Shown here in pieces: positions 12,875-24,582 of a stretch of DNA of 64,000 nt (position 1 is the first letter of the stretch; the number at the start of each line of letters is the position of its first letter). The translations under genes and the position numbers were made by a program. The DNA comes from Bugula neritina (lineage: Eukaryota; Bryozoa; Gymnolaemata; Cheilostomatida; Bugulidae): NCBI GenBank assembly GCA_964035545.1, contig OZ037773.1, forward strand, positions 7,776,751-7,840,750, given 5' to 3'. Under the pieces are notes generated by a model. The model saw only the letters and a program-made list of their open reading frames with translations, ran no database searches and was not told the DNA's origin.

Positions 12875-13894
12875 TTTGCATAACACTGAAGTCTGGTGCC
12901 TGACTCAATTGTTCATGTGAACTTGCGACCCTTGTGTCAAGCATATACCAACCTGTAAAAGATAATACTAATAGTAATAGCTCAGGCCATTGCACTAAAA
13001 CTTACATAGAAGAAAACCTTAAACACTCCTACATGTTTTGTTATTCTTGCTTCTGTAGTTTTCAAAAAAAGCCAACCATGACAAATGCTAATTGGAGTGC
13101 TATTTCAATTGAGTTTGTCATTCAAACCTATACCTTAGAGGCTTAGCTTTTTACCAAAAACTTGACCATATTGATATTGATATAATCATAATCATAATGA
13201 TAATGATAATGTCAATGTATATGCAAAATAAAAATGCAATAGCCAAAGGCAATAGCCATTGCTAATATGAATACAATCTTATACTTAAGGCTGATGTTAT
13301 ACTTATACTTATAGTTATATTAATACTAATAGTAATTCTAAATACTTGGTCTTGTGTCTTGTAAGTTCAAGTTGTAGTTGTACTAACTAATTACTATTAT
13401 CACTATCAACAACATCCAGTATAGTCTTAACTATTACAAAAGTAATACATTTGTAATTAATATTATATTTAAAAATTATATGTAATAGTAAGACTAAAAG
13501 TAAATCTAATAGTTAATGTTATATTTAAAATAAATATCACAATGATAGAGTCAGAATGAAAAAGTACTGAAAAATTGAATTGAACTTAAGTACAAATTAT
13601 TCGAAAGGACTCGCTGCTCGCATACTTCACCAAGTATAATAATACGAAATAACGAAACATTCCCTGTAAATGTGTTATATGTATAGGATCTAAGGGTACA
13701 AATATCCGGTTTTCACAACAGCGTGGTCGGGTAAATAATTATAAGTTAACTTCATGTTTTTTGGGAGCCTGACGAGCTAACTCCTATTTTGCTGTATTTT
13801 ATCTACTCTGCCAAAACAAACTCTCTTTTCTTTGGTGTCAAGAATTAAGGCAACAATAAAATATTTCAACTAGTGGGCAGGAATATTTAGCGTG
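12875..13894. other. Shared upstream region of POLR3F and NOP2
   Basis: 1.0 kb between two divergent start codons. It contains AT-rich simple sequence (TAATAGTAAT-type runs at 13150-13560). No coding exon seen. It probably serves as a bidirectional promoter region, which is inferred from the layout only. Confidence 0.5.
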
Positions 13895-16800
13895 ATGGGA
13901 AGAAAATTAAATGTTGGCAAAAAGGCTGTAGAGGTGGCCTTCAATCCCGATACAAAATCGAAGCGTGTCAGGGCATCTAGTAGAAAAAACAAACGGCAGC
14001 AAGAGCCTGTTCTACCGAAATTTCTAGCTGGTGATGAAGCTGAACCAAAAAAGTTATCTTCTCATCAGAAGAAAAGGAAAAAGTTAGCTCTACTCAAGGA
14101 GGCTGAAAGAAAGGCTCAAAAACTTGCGAAACAAAGTACCAAAAAAGCTAAACTGGCTAAACCGAATGAACGCCAAAATCAAAATAAAGTTAATGGACGT
14201 GCAAAATCCAAAAGCAAACCTGAAGGTAAGATTGCTTGTAGTTATATGCTACTGCCTAACAGTTTTTTTTTTGCATATTGATATATAACTATCAATATGA
14301 ATATTTTATTTCTGGTAAGACTAAGTGTAAGTTGTAATGCTCTACAATTAATTTTCATTAAGTAATATGTATTTATACTATTAAGTTATGGCACTGATAG
14401 TGACATTACTACTAAGTTAAATAAGTAATAACACCAACTTATATAAACCGTCATTCTTAACTTTAATCAGTTACCTCATTAAATTTAATTATGAGTGCAA
14501 GTTGCAATAACCCTATTATTGTATTTTCATAGTCATAATTATAATAAATTTAAACTTGCTATACTCCTAATGATAAATTTAATGTTGGTAGACATTCCAC
14601 TTAAGTTAATATTGATCTACCGTGAACATGTTCTATTTTAGAGGAGATTAATGGAAGTGCCAGCGAATCAGACGAGAGTTTTGTGGAAGATGATATGAAC
14701 TTTAAAGATGACAATGCAGACTGGCTGACCCCTAAAAAGACAGGTGTACAGTTGCATGGTAAGCCCAAAGTTTATTTACCTGTCTTAGTCTTTTCACTAA
14801 ATGCCGTGTCCTTGGTAACCGATGTGATCGCTAGACAAAGCTGAACTTTCATTTAGACTTATGCTGCTTACAACTATATTTCGTATAATCAGACATATAT
14901 TCGGTACAAAAGTGTATTGAGTAGTTTTAATGCCCTCATCAGGTAGTGAAGATGACGAAGAAATGTCAGGAGATGAAGAAATGTCAGATGATGAAGAAAT
15001 GTCAGGAGATGAAGAAACGGATGATGTATCAGAAGCTGAGAGTGAGGAGGTAAGCTTTAGTGAAATTCTATCTCCATAAACTATTTGCAAACAGAAATCG
15101 AAAAGTTTACTTTTAGCAGAACCTGTTCTGTGGGCGTGACTTAGCACTTGTAAGTGTGACACGCTAATCTGTAGGTCACACTTCTTTAGTTGCGAGTATG
15201 TAAACTCGTCTGTATACTTCACAGGAGGATGAGTCAAACCTGCTTCCTATTGAGAGGAAAGCAAAGAAACTGCGACAGAAAGAGGTGGTTGATAAACAGC
15301 TGGCGGAGGAAGAGCTTGATATGAACATCAAACAAACAGAAGTTGGTATATTCACTGTTACTCAGTCGTAGTGCTTAGTAGATAATCACTTCATTAGCAG
15401 CAATAATGCTGACTGTCTGTATGATGATGTTGCAATTGTGTAGCTCAAAAACACTAGAAAAATTCTCTATCTCGTGCGACATATGCAGTAATAATTAGCG
15501 TTTCGTTGAAATTCTTGAGAGATATCTCTGAGAACTTGTAGATGTTTGTCCGGAAGTATTTAAGAGAGCTCGGTTTGTACGATGATTGTATAATTTAAAT
15601 TTAATCTTTTATCTTGTATTATATATTATACTACTTGCGAGTGTATTGTGTCAATGAGAAAACAACTCCCATAAACTCTCAGAGATGTAGAGTCAGTGTA
15701 TAATACTACCAGGTAAATATTAGCATGTGCTTGTGTCGTGTCAGGTTTATAAACTACCCAGTGGTCAGGACATCTCCAGAGACTCCAACCTTGCACCAGA
15801 TCTGGAGCTGCTCAAACAGAGGATCCGGGATATACTTCAGGTAGGTGGAGTTGTCTTCTTCTAGACTGGTAACTGTGCTCCAGCATAGAACTTATCAAAG
15901 CTCTCGGGCTATACATGATGAAACACTGAAGTATTGCACATGAATATGTAGACTGCTCCTTGTGTTGTGTTATTGTGTGAAGTGGCTGGCTTCTCATATA
16001 CCATAACAGCAGTAGTAATACTAGTGTGTTGATTGTTTGAAAAAGTTCAAGACATTGTGTTATAGATAAAAAGTAGAGCTATAGTAGTGTGTGTTCATGG
16101 AAATTTATATTTTAGGTTTTAGGTGACTTCAGTTCGAGGCGCGACTCCGGTACCCCGAGACAAAGTTATGTATCACAGCTACGCACTGATCTCTGCACGT
16201 ACTATGGTTACAATGAGTTTCTTATGGAGAAGTTGATGGCAATCTTTCCTCAAGACATCATTGAGTTTCTAGAGGCTAATGAAATTGATAGACCGGTATG
16301 TCCAGTATATACTAGCTAACTTCCTGTCAGTCATGTGGTTTACAGTATAATACAGTGCTTCCTCCATATCTCACCGTTCCATTTCTCACGAAATTCCATA
16401 GATTACGAGAAGGGTTTGGACTCATGTTTTGTGGCATATGTATGTGTGTATAGGGACAAAATGACCCAGTTTAACAGATCCGTGAGTTGAATCTGGTATT
16501 CTACAATCACTATGTCACGAATTGAGGTTTCGGGACTTGCAGCTTAGTGAGATATGGACATTACTTGTTGGCAGCTGGAAGATTGGTTTTCTTGTAGCTG
16601 AAATATTTCAAGTATTTCCGGTAATAATTGAAAACTTGTCCCTCTGTTCAGGTTACGATTAGAACCAACACTTTGAAGACGCGACGTCGCGACCTTGCTC
16701 AGGCCTTGATCAACAGAGGCATGAACCTTGACCCTATAGGAAAATGGTCCAAAGTGGGCCTAGTCGTATATGATACACAAGTTCCTATTGGTTAGTATTA

Positions 16801-19800
16801 CTAATATATATGATACATAGGTTTCTATTGGTTAATATTACTAATATATGATACACCAATTCCTATTGGTTAGTATTACTAATATATGATACACACGTTC
16901 CTATTGGTTAGTATTACTAATATATGATACACCAATTCCTATTCGTAAACTAAAATTATCTATTCATGATATTGCCAGGTGCGACCCCCGAATACCTTGG
17001 CGGTCATTACATGATACAAGGTGGGTCCAGTTTCCTCCCCGTCATGGCCCTGGCGCCTCAGCAGCACGAGAAAAACCTGGACATGGCGGCAGCTCCAGGC
17101 GGTAAGACTTCCTACATGGCAGCGCTGATGCAGAACACCGGCACCATCGTGGCTAACGACAAGAACAAGGCTAGGTTGAAGGTGAGTATGTAGTGTATAC
17201 TGTGAGTATGTAGTGTATACTGTGAGTATGTAGTGTATACTGTGAGTATGTAGTGGTATTTATTTGTTTATAATTTTCATTTGGTTGTAGGCAGTTATTG
17301 GAAATCTTCATCGAATGGGAATCACAAATTCTGTAATAACTAACTCAGATGGTAAAGATATTATTAAGGTGAATTTATGCAGCAATTTGTAACAACCTTT
17401 TTCTATAGCTGTACTATATTACTATCATCCAATGAATGAAAACTTAGCAAAGACAGTTGATCTTTCAGCATGATGAAATTCAAATTATCTTTTTTCATCA
17501 GAATTGTGATTTGTATTGCATTATCTTTACATTTTATTGTTTATTTATAAAAGGTAGGATTGATTTATGGATTCAACCACAGTTGTCAATTCATTCTTAT
17601 TTGTGCTGGTAAATAACAGCTCATTATTATTAAATTATTTCACGCTAGCATTATTTATTAATTTCTGTTAAAATTGACAAAACACTTTATTGTTTGTTAT
17701 AAACTGAAATTGATTATTTCTCAATGAATTTGTTCCAAGTCAGCCGTAATCATATCTATTACTGACCAGATAGTAGTAACTAGTAACTAGTAACTAGTAT
17801 CTAGTAACTAGTAACTAGTAACTAGTATCTAGTAACTAGTAACTAGTATCTAGTAACTAGTAACTAGTATCTAGTAACTAGTACCTAGTAATTAGTACCT
17901 AGTAGTATTTCACAGTAACCAATGGTTCTGCTCTGTTTCAGTATGCCAATAATTTTGACCGAGTGTTGCTTGATGCACCATGCAGTGGTACTGGAGTTAT
18001 ATCTAAAGACCAATCTGTCAAGGTAAGTTTAACATACAATGTTCTGTGTTTAGAGAAGTAAGTAATAGTAGCATTTAGATATGTGGAGGGTGCCTATTTC
18101 TTGTATAGATGTGTAAACCCTTACGTTATCTATAGATAATTTGTTTGGTTATGAAGGGCTGTATGTTGCATGTCTATAATCTACTTGTGTCAACTATTGG
18201 CTTAGCTGACCTTGTTTCAGCCAGCACTTTTGGTCTCGAAATGCATTCGTGATATTAATTAAACTTTGAAATGGCCATGTTGTGTCCTGAGTGCTAGCTG
18301 TGATGCATTATGGGTATGTTGTTTGATTGCTAGGCTAACAAGGATGAGGTAGACATCGCCAAATGTTCCCAGTTACAGCGTCAGTTGCTACTGACTGCCA
18401 TAGACTGCTGTGATGCTAAGAGTTCCAGTGGAGGGTATATAGTTTACTCTACCTGTTCTATTCTAGTGGAGGAGAATGAGCAGGTATAATATATCTAATA
18501 CTAGCTGTAATATATCTATTACTAGCTGTAATATATCTATTACTAACTGTAATATATCTATTACTACCTGTAATATATCTATTACTAGCTGTAATATATC
18601 TAATACTAGCTGTAATATATCTATTACTAGCTGTAATATATCTAATACTAGCTGTAATATATCTATTACTACCTGTAATATATCTATTACTAGCTGTAAT
18701 ATATCTAATACTAGCTGTAATATATCTATTACTAGCTGTAATATATCTAATACTAGCTGTAATATATCTATTACTAACTGTAATATATCTATTACTACCT
18801 GTAATATATCTAATACTAGCTGTTTTATATCTATTACTAACTGTAATATATATATTACTAACTGTAATATATCTATTACTAGCCGTAATATATCTATTAC
18901 TAACTGCAATATATCTATTACTACCTATAATATATATATATATATGTATATATTACTACCTTAAATATATATAATATTAGCTGTAATATATATATATTAC
19001 TACCTATAATATATGTAATACTACCTATAATACAACTAATACCAACTATAATATATTTAATATTAGCTAATTAGTGAACCCTTGACTGTAATATTGTGTC
19101 ATTTGAGCCAATAAAATGTTTATGCTATTTTTAGATGCCAAATGTTACAAAATAAACTTAAACTAGAAATTATATTTGAAAACTAGAATAGTATTCAGTG
19201 TGTATAGTAAAAAGACTTAAACAATACTACTGCATGTTGTGCTGTTAAGATCTGAAAGATAGGTAGTCTAACTGCTAGAGTTGTCTGCTATACATAAGAC
19301 ATTGTAAAATAAGTCTGAGTTAGGATAGCACTAGGTGATGCCGGCTGGTTGCATTTTGAGTTCATGACCCCATCATTTGTAAACAGGTGATTGACTACGT
19401 GCTGAAGAAAAGAGCTGTAAAACTTGTCTCTACTGGCCTAGATTTTGGTAAAGAAGGATTTAGCCAGTACAAGTACCACAGATTCCACCCATCTCTCAAA
19501 CACACGCGCAGGTAAACAGTCTAAATAGTTGTCAAGTAGAGCAAGTTTAGTAGAGTACTTTATGCTTGATTTTACTGTATAGAGCTTCGTCAATTACTGT
19601 AACGCAAGTCTAGTAAAGTATGTTATATTTGATAGTAAACTCTAAGGATTTGTTTTAACTTTTACAAAAACTTGTCACCCAACATTTAATTTGTTTCATA
19701 TCAAAATATAAGTTGCTGTATTTATATCTACAATATTTCAAACACTCATTGTACACAGCTGACAATTATGAGTTTTCTTACAAAGCCTGGTGTTACAAAT

Positions 19801-20327
19801 ATAAAACATGTGGCTATACCTTCAGATGATAGTTATTTTCTGTAAATGCGTTACGTTAGTGTTGACGGATTTCTGTAGGTTTTACCCGCACACTCACAAC
19901 CTGGATGGGTTCTTTGTTGCAAAACTCAAGAAGTTGGCCAACATAGACGGGGCTGCCGGTGAAGAGGTTACTGATGAGCCTATGGCAGCGGAGCCCATGG
20001 AGACGGTCGACAGCGGACCTGACACGGGTAAGTAGACTTGCTGACCCAAATTCAAGTTTCATGTCTTTGAGTCAGCTTGTGTGACTGTATTTGATGCATA
20101 TTTTCTTAGAATACTCACTTTAGGGTATTTCACATTCATTTATAGAGACCACCGAAGCTGCAACTACAGCTGCCCCTAAATCTAAACCTTCGAAATCATC
20201 TCCAAAGAAAAAGCAGTGGAACAGATTGAAAAAAATTGAGAAAACGAGTCGTCAAAAGAAACTCCAAAGTCGAGAAACCTCTGGTTCAACAGGAAATAAG
20301 AGTAGAAAACGAAAACATTTGAAATAA
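13895..20327 (+). CDS. NOP2: NOP2/NSUN1 rRNA (cytosine-5) methyltransferase
   Basis: Fourteen exons: 13895-14225, 14642-14758, 14943-15049, 15225-15341, 15745-15840, 16116-16295, 16652-16790, 16979-17181, 17291-17368, 17942-18022, 18334-18483, 19387-19511, 19879-20027, 20146-20327, giving 684 residues. A lysine-rich nucleolar N-terminus and an acidic repeat lead into LPSGQDI and the RsmB/NOL1 core: [17 protein letters not shown], the SAM motif [27 protein letters not shown] with the motif IV cysteine, and [13 protein letters not shown] with the motif VI cysteine. [17 protein letters not shown] closes the domain before a basic tail ending RKRKHLK. Family members methylate a conserved cytosine of large-subunit rRNA and are needed for 60S assembly. 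The DMAAAPGG variant is the one seen in yeast Nop2. Three of its donors are copied into tandem arrays. Confidence 0.97.
14951..15018 (+). repeat. 18-bp in-frame acidic coding repeat in NOP2 exon 3
   Basis: Four tandem copies of a unit encoding DEEMSG/D (GATGAAGAAATGTCAG-type), slightly diverged. It makes an acidic linker in the N-terminal part of NOP2 and keeps frame because 18 is a multiple of three. Confidence 0.9.
16353..16568. mobile_element. MITE-like element in NOP2 intron 6
   Basis: Imperfect terminal inverted repeats: CCATATCTCAC at 16364-16374 and its complement GTGAGATATGG at 16547-16557, inside longer diverged ends starting CAGTGCTTCC next to TA. The size of about 216 bp and the TA flank resemble a Tc1/mariner or pogo-type non-autonomous element. 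There is no coding capacity. Confidence 0.5.
16767..16948. repeat. 38-40 bp repeat copying NOP2 exon 7 end plus donor
   Basis: The unit TATGATACACAAGTTCCTATTG|GTTAGT begins inside exon 7 (coding YDTQVPIG). Donor-like GT positions fall at 16791, 16831, 16869, 16907 and 16945, spaced 40, 38, 38 and 38 bp. The intron is almost entirely copies of its own 5' junction. Confidence 0.93.
17182..17255. repeat. 20-bp repeat of the NOP2 exon 8 splice donor
   Basis: Four consecutive copies of a 20-bp unit beginning GTGAGTATGTAG start at 17182, 17202, 17222 and 17242. The first is the real 5' splice site after AAG. Each copy keeps a consensus GTGAGT. Confidence 0.95.
17770..17910. repeat. CTAGTAA-type short tandem repeat in NOP2 intron 9
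   Basis: Run of CTAGTAACTAGTATCTAG motifs ending about 30 bases before the acceptor at 17941. Confidence 0.88.
18484..19060. repeat. 21-bp minisatellite starting at NOP2 exon 11 donor
   Basis: Over 20 copies of a 21-bp unit (CTGTAATATATC then TATTACTAG) degrade towards 19060. The first unit overlaps the 5' splice site itself (GAGCAG|GTATAATATATC). Reading frames of about 150 codons on both strands across it are repeat artefacts. Confidence 0.93.
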
Positions 20328-21236
20328 AACTTGACCAACAGTGTTGAGTCAGACTAATATTATAACCCCGGATGCCACCCAGCAGTGCATTGGCAATAGA
20401 ATGGTGGAACTGGACACGTTGTATAGCAGCTAATGAATCAGTTTGTTTTATGGGCTAGTCACCTCCTATTAACGAAGTAGAATATCTTTTTAACTTGAAA
20501 ATTAACAGTGAATTTGCAGATGATATTGATGTACTTTTGGTGGTTTGCATTAAAATCTAACAATTAAATCTAGCAACTGCAACAATTAGCTAATGTAATG
20601 AATGGAATTTAAAGCAATTTTAACAATAATTATAATGATACAAATGTTTTAATACATTAAACCACTATTATTACTTCACAAATTTGTTTTCTTGTTCATT
20701 TCCAGTACATTAAAGTTTTTTATGCAGTAATAAAATGCACTGAAATGTTATAAAACATAGATTCTATTTCTACAATATTGTTTGATGGCTGGTAAGTAGC
20801 TGTACTTCTCAGTAAGACTATATTCCTTTGTACCATACCTAGTAGTAGTATTGTGACCTAATATTTTTTTCGTTGGTGTATCTAAAGCCCGGACACATTT
20901 TCAACTTAAAAATCATATTTATTAATTGAATATTTTTCTCAAGATGAAAATGTGCTTCAGATTAACGCAATAATAACAATTATTATTGCAGCCTAGCAAT
21001 GTAAAATTTCATATTAATTTTGTAATAAATAATATATCGGTGTTACAATAATGAGTTTTAGCCACAAAAATGTAACTATGAAAAGTTGACCGAATTGTTG
21101 CTTAAAGATATTAGTTTATAGCTGGTGCGGTATCATTTTATATTTACCATATATATGTATGTATTAACGTGAAACACTAAATAGATTCTCGGCATTATCA
21201 TGGAACATATTCCCTGTATATAGGTGTGTATTTCAG
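20328..21236. other. NOP2 3' UTR and upstream region of PLSCR
   Basis: No coding exon could be recognised, although the first coding exon of the scramblase should lie here. An AATAAA overlaps the NOP2 stop (20322-20328) and another lies at 20729-20734. The rest is AT-rich without arrays. Confidence 0.5.
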
Positions 21237-24024
21237 GGCAACCCCCAACGCGTCCCCAAATACCTTGGGTTGAACAAGCTCAGGCTATACCCGACTGCCC
21301 TCCAGGTTAGTGACCCTCACTAAGAGTGTACTGCTTCAAGTGTTCCACGTACAGAATATGCTCACCCAATACCTAATGCACTAATCCTATGTATATATGT
21401 GTCCTACAGGTCTGGAGTACTTAGCATACGTAGACTGCTTGTTTATTAAACAACAAGTCAGCGTCCTCGAGGCATTCACTGGCTTTGAAGCTGCCAATAA
21501 GTATGAAGTAGTGAACTCTCTTGGACAGCGAGTGTATCTAGCAGTTGAGAGTGAGTAAGACTATGAGTTGCGGCTATGTGTTGGACTACGAGTTTGACTG
21601 TGGTAGTAAAACTCATGTCATGGTGTGTTCTTGTAAGAAACATTCTACTGCCTACCCTGGCAAATTACACACCCTTCAAACATGATTGCCAAGTCACATC
21701 TGTTATGTTTTCACAAACACAAATATACTTTCTACATCAAAAAATTTTGTTCATAAACTGAACATGATTTATGCTCTCCAATTGGAATATTCAGAGTATA
21801 TTTGTTGAATCGTTTCGAAGTTATGCACGAGATATTAATTGTTTGCCAAGTTTAATTTTGTAACTGATAATTTTTTAAACTCTCATCAGAATCTGCTGCA
21901 GTTTGTTTTGAATGTCTTGAATAAGAAGCTTGTATATAATAAACCTACTTCACCCCTTACCTAGACTAACTTAAACAGAACTTTACCCCTTACCTAGACT
22001 AACTTAAACAGAACTTTACCCCTTACCTAGACTAACTTGAACAAAACTTTTGCGCTCAGGTTATTGTATGACTTGTGCTGACTTCTAGTAACTTTACAGA
22101 GACTGACTGCTGCACCAGACAGTGCTGTGGAAACAGCCGGCCGTTTGAGGTCAGCCTGTACGATGCTTACCAACGAGAAGTGCTGAAGGTTAAACGCTAT
22201 TTGCGATGTGATTCTTGTTTCTTTCCTTGCTGTCTGCAGAAGGTAAATTCAATTTCTGTGATATATCCATAATTTTGGAAGTTTCATGCACTTACGCTGT
22301 TATTCTCCACAAGAAGGAAGAAAAACTAGAACTAAAAACTTGGGCAGATACTATATTGGTGATTTCAAAGCTGCAGGCATAAAGTTTTAGTTTCAAAAGT
22401 TGTACTTGGATAAGTTGCATCCTTTTCTTTCAACCAGAGTACATATATAAGCAGTTGAAGAAATTAGACTGATAAAAGTTCTCTCTACAACAACTTTCAA
22501 ATAATATATAACTAGTAGAAGAACAATAATTTGTTTTCTACAACAACTTTCAAATAATATATAACTAGTAGAAGAACAATAATTTGTTTTCTACAATGCC
22601 TCAATCCTTTCAAGTATCTGAATGCTGATTGGTGAAGAGCGGGTGATCCACTCACGTGATCAGATAGTAATATATTGTGATCAGATAGTGATATATTGGG
22701 ATCAGATAGTGATATATTGTGATCAGATGGTAATATATTGTGATCAGATGGTAATGTATTGTGATCAGATGGTAATATATTGTGATCAGATGGTAATATA
22801 TTGTGATCAGGTGGTAGTATATTGTGATCAGGTGGTAATATATTGTGATCAGGTGGTAATGTATTGTGATCAGGTGGTAATATATTGTGATCAGGTGGTA
22901 ATATATTGTGATCAGATAGTGATATATTGTGATCAGGTGGTAATATATTGTGATCAGGTGGTAATATATTGTGATGAGATGGTAATATATTGTGATCAGG
23001 TGGTAATATATTAGATAATACTCAGGTGGATATTCTAACGCCGAATGACCAACTAATTGGAAGTGTGAAACAGACGTGGAGTATTTGTGTTCCAAATTAC
23101 AAAGTCCGTGATGCGCAGGAGAACAATGTGCTGGCTATAACGGGCCCTTTCTGTACCAGCTCGTGTTGTGGAGATGTGGAGTTTGAGGTGTGTGTTACAG
23201 TTAAGATTTTGATTTTATAAAAATTATAACTGGAAAAGTTTAGTGGAAAAAGTTTTGTCCAAATATTTTCTTGATCCAATCAATAATCCAGGAAATAGTT
23301 TGGGCAAAACCCTCAGAAAAATATTTTTGTCTTTTTCCATATTCAACGACACATTTTTCTTGAAGGCACTCTGAACTTACTAATGTACACATGGGGGGGG
23401 GGGGGTGTATAAGTTGGTGTTATAACAAAATCGTAACTAGCATTATTCGCTAGACCAGTTTTACTTTAGATATTAAGCACTCACGGAGACATTAAAATTG
23501 GCACTCTATCTAAATTATATTCCGGAGTGATAAAGGAAGCATTCACAGATGCCGATAATTTCCGAGTAACTTTTCCAATGGATTTGAATGTTTCAACAAA
23601 AGCTAGTCTGCTGGGAGCAGCCTTGTTGATTGTAAGTTTAATCATTGTGTTATTGTTACATATAAGTATAGTTTTTATTATATTATAATAAAAACATTAT
23701 ATTCATTGTATGACTATTGATACATATAAATATAGTTATTCTATAATTATTATATGTAAGCATATTTTAATATACGACTATTAATGCATATTATAAGAAT
23801 AGTTATTGTTATTACATCAAAAAATTAAAGAACTTGGGCTATCTCAATTTCTCTACTTCTGCACCTAATTGTAAACATGGCTCCCATTAAAAAGGCATGT
23901 CCTCCGTTCCTAATTTTTTGATATTTTGTTATAATCTCAGTTAAATATGTTTTATTTTCAGGATTTCATGTTCTTTGAGAAGGAGCAAGGTCAAGGAACA
24001 GATGGTATTGGGATGATAGCCTGA
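21237..24024 (+). CDS. PLSCR: Phospholipid scramblase, first coding exon missing
   Basis: Six exons: 21237-21305, 21410-21550, 22100-22242, 23026-23187, 23470-23631, 23962-24024. They give about 246 residues from [20 protein letters not shown] to GIGMIA. Scramblase signatures in order are [55 protein letters not shown], the cysteine cluster CDSCFFPCC (palmitoylated in PLSCR1), the [15 protein letters not shown] motif, and the calcium-binding loop [12 protein letters not shown], followed by a short hydrophobic stretch ([13 protein letters not shown]) before the end. The family mediates Ca2+-dependent lipid scrambling or transcription-related roles at the plasma membrane and nucleus. The exon at 21237 starts in mid-codon after an acceptor and has no in-frame ATG upstream, so a start exon remains to be found. 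Which vertebrate paralogue it matches cannot be told. Confidence 0.92.
21950..22048. repeat. 33-bp tandem repeat, three copies, PLSCR intron 2
   Basis: Unit starting CCCCTTACCTAGACTAACTT, three near-identical copies about 50 bases before the acceptor at 22099. Confidence 0.9.
22491..22596. repeat. Perfect 53-bp tandem duplication in PLSCR intron 3
   Basis: Two identical 53-bp copies (start CAACTTTCAAATAATATATA) at 22491 and 22544. The lack of divergence implies a recent duplication or an assembly duplication. Confidence 0.92.
22657..23012. repeat. 21-bp minisatellite before PLSCR exon 4 acceptor
   Basis: About 17 copies of a 21-bp unit (TGATCAGGTGG then TAATATATTG). The array ends 13 bases before the exon 4 acceptor, and the unit's GATCAG|GTGGTAATAT resembles the real junction ACTCAG|GTGGATATTC. 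It is open in frame on both strands, which is why long false reading frames appear. Confidence 0.92.
23393..23405. repeat. Homopolymer tract, 13 G
   Basis: Uninterrupted G13 in PLSCR intron 4, unusual in this AT-rich sequence. Confidence 0.95.
23816..23922. mobile_element. Small MITE-like palindromic element in PLSCR intron 5
   Basis: Terminal inverted repeats ATCAAAAAATTAAAGAAC (23816-23833) and GTTCCTAATTTTTTGAT (23906-23922) match with about one mismatch over 17 bases, 107 bp end to end. No coding capacity. Confidence 0.65.
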
Positions 24025-24083
24025 GAACCAAGATAATTTCTATTCTGAGACTGTACAATATGTATATCACATGTGATTAACCT

Positions 24084-24089
24084 AATAAA
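24084..24089 (+). promoter_or_regulatory. Polyadenylation signal of PLSCR
   Basis: AATAAA 60 bases after the PLSCR stop codon, in a stretch followed by TGTTGTACACTG. Confidence 0.6.
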
Positions 24090-24196
24090 TGTTGTACACT
24101 GTCCTGGAACAAAGGCTACTTGTGTTACACTAATTCTTTGGAAAGTGAAAATAAATTTATATGAAAATAAATGAAGTTGAGTTTACAATAAAGTTT

Positions 24197-24202
24197 TTTA
24201 TT
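24197..24202 (-). promoter_or_regulatory. Candidate polyadenylation signal of FAM161
   Basis: AATAAA on the minus strand about 500 bases beyond the FAM161 stop. Several overlapping A-rich motifs make the choice uncertain. Confidence 0.35.
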
Positions 24203-24582
24203 GAAAGCAACTAAACACAAGTAATTAGACTAAATACTAACACCAACAGTTTGAAGTAACACTCTGTATGTATGGCAGACTATAAAATAAATATGTAAAC
24301 TAACCGCTTAAAGAGCATAAGTTAAAATAACAGGAAGTATCAAAGGAATACAAAATGTAGAAAATGTAATCATCAAAAACTGTAGAGTTGATGGGCTGTA
24401 AAAAATCAAACTAAAAGATGGAGTAACACTTCTCACTCACGTCTTGTGAACAGGTAGTAGATATCTGCAGATAAATACTCGTGCACATTCTGCAGATAAC
24501 TGTTTGCGTTAATCAGAGAGAAGAATGAAGCTAATGTTTAGGTTGTTGTGCAGAAGAAACTAGTAGCTTCACTACCGACAGA

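Noticed and set aside
14797-15237. Minus-strand 146-codon Ser-rich frame
   Set aside because: Shadow of the acidic repeat in NOP2 exon 3, with no supporting splice structure or similarity.
18463-18964. Long frames on both strands with repeated SITSCNI or LVIDILQ
   Set aside because: Artefact of the 21-bp array in NOP2 intron 11.
22622-23095. Repeat-peptide frames CDQVVIY and YHLITIY
   Set aside because: Artefact of the 21-bp array in PLSCR intron 3.
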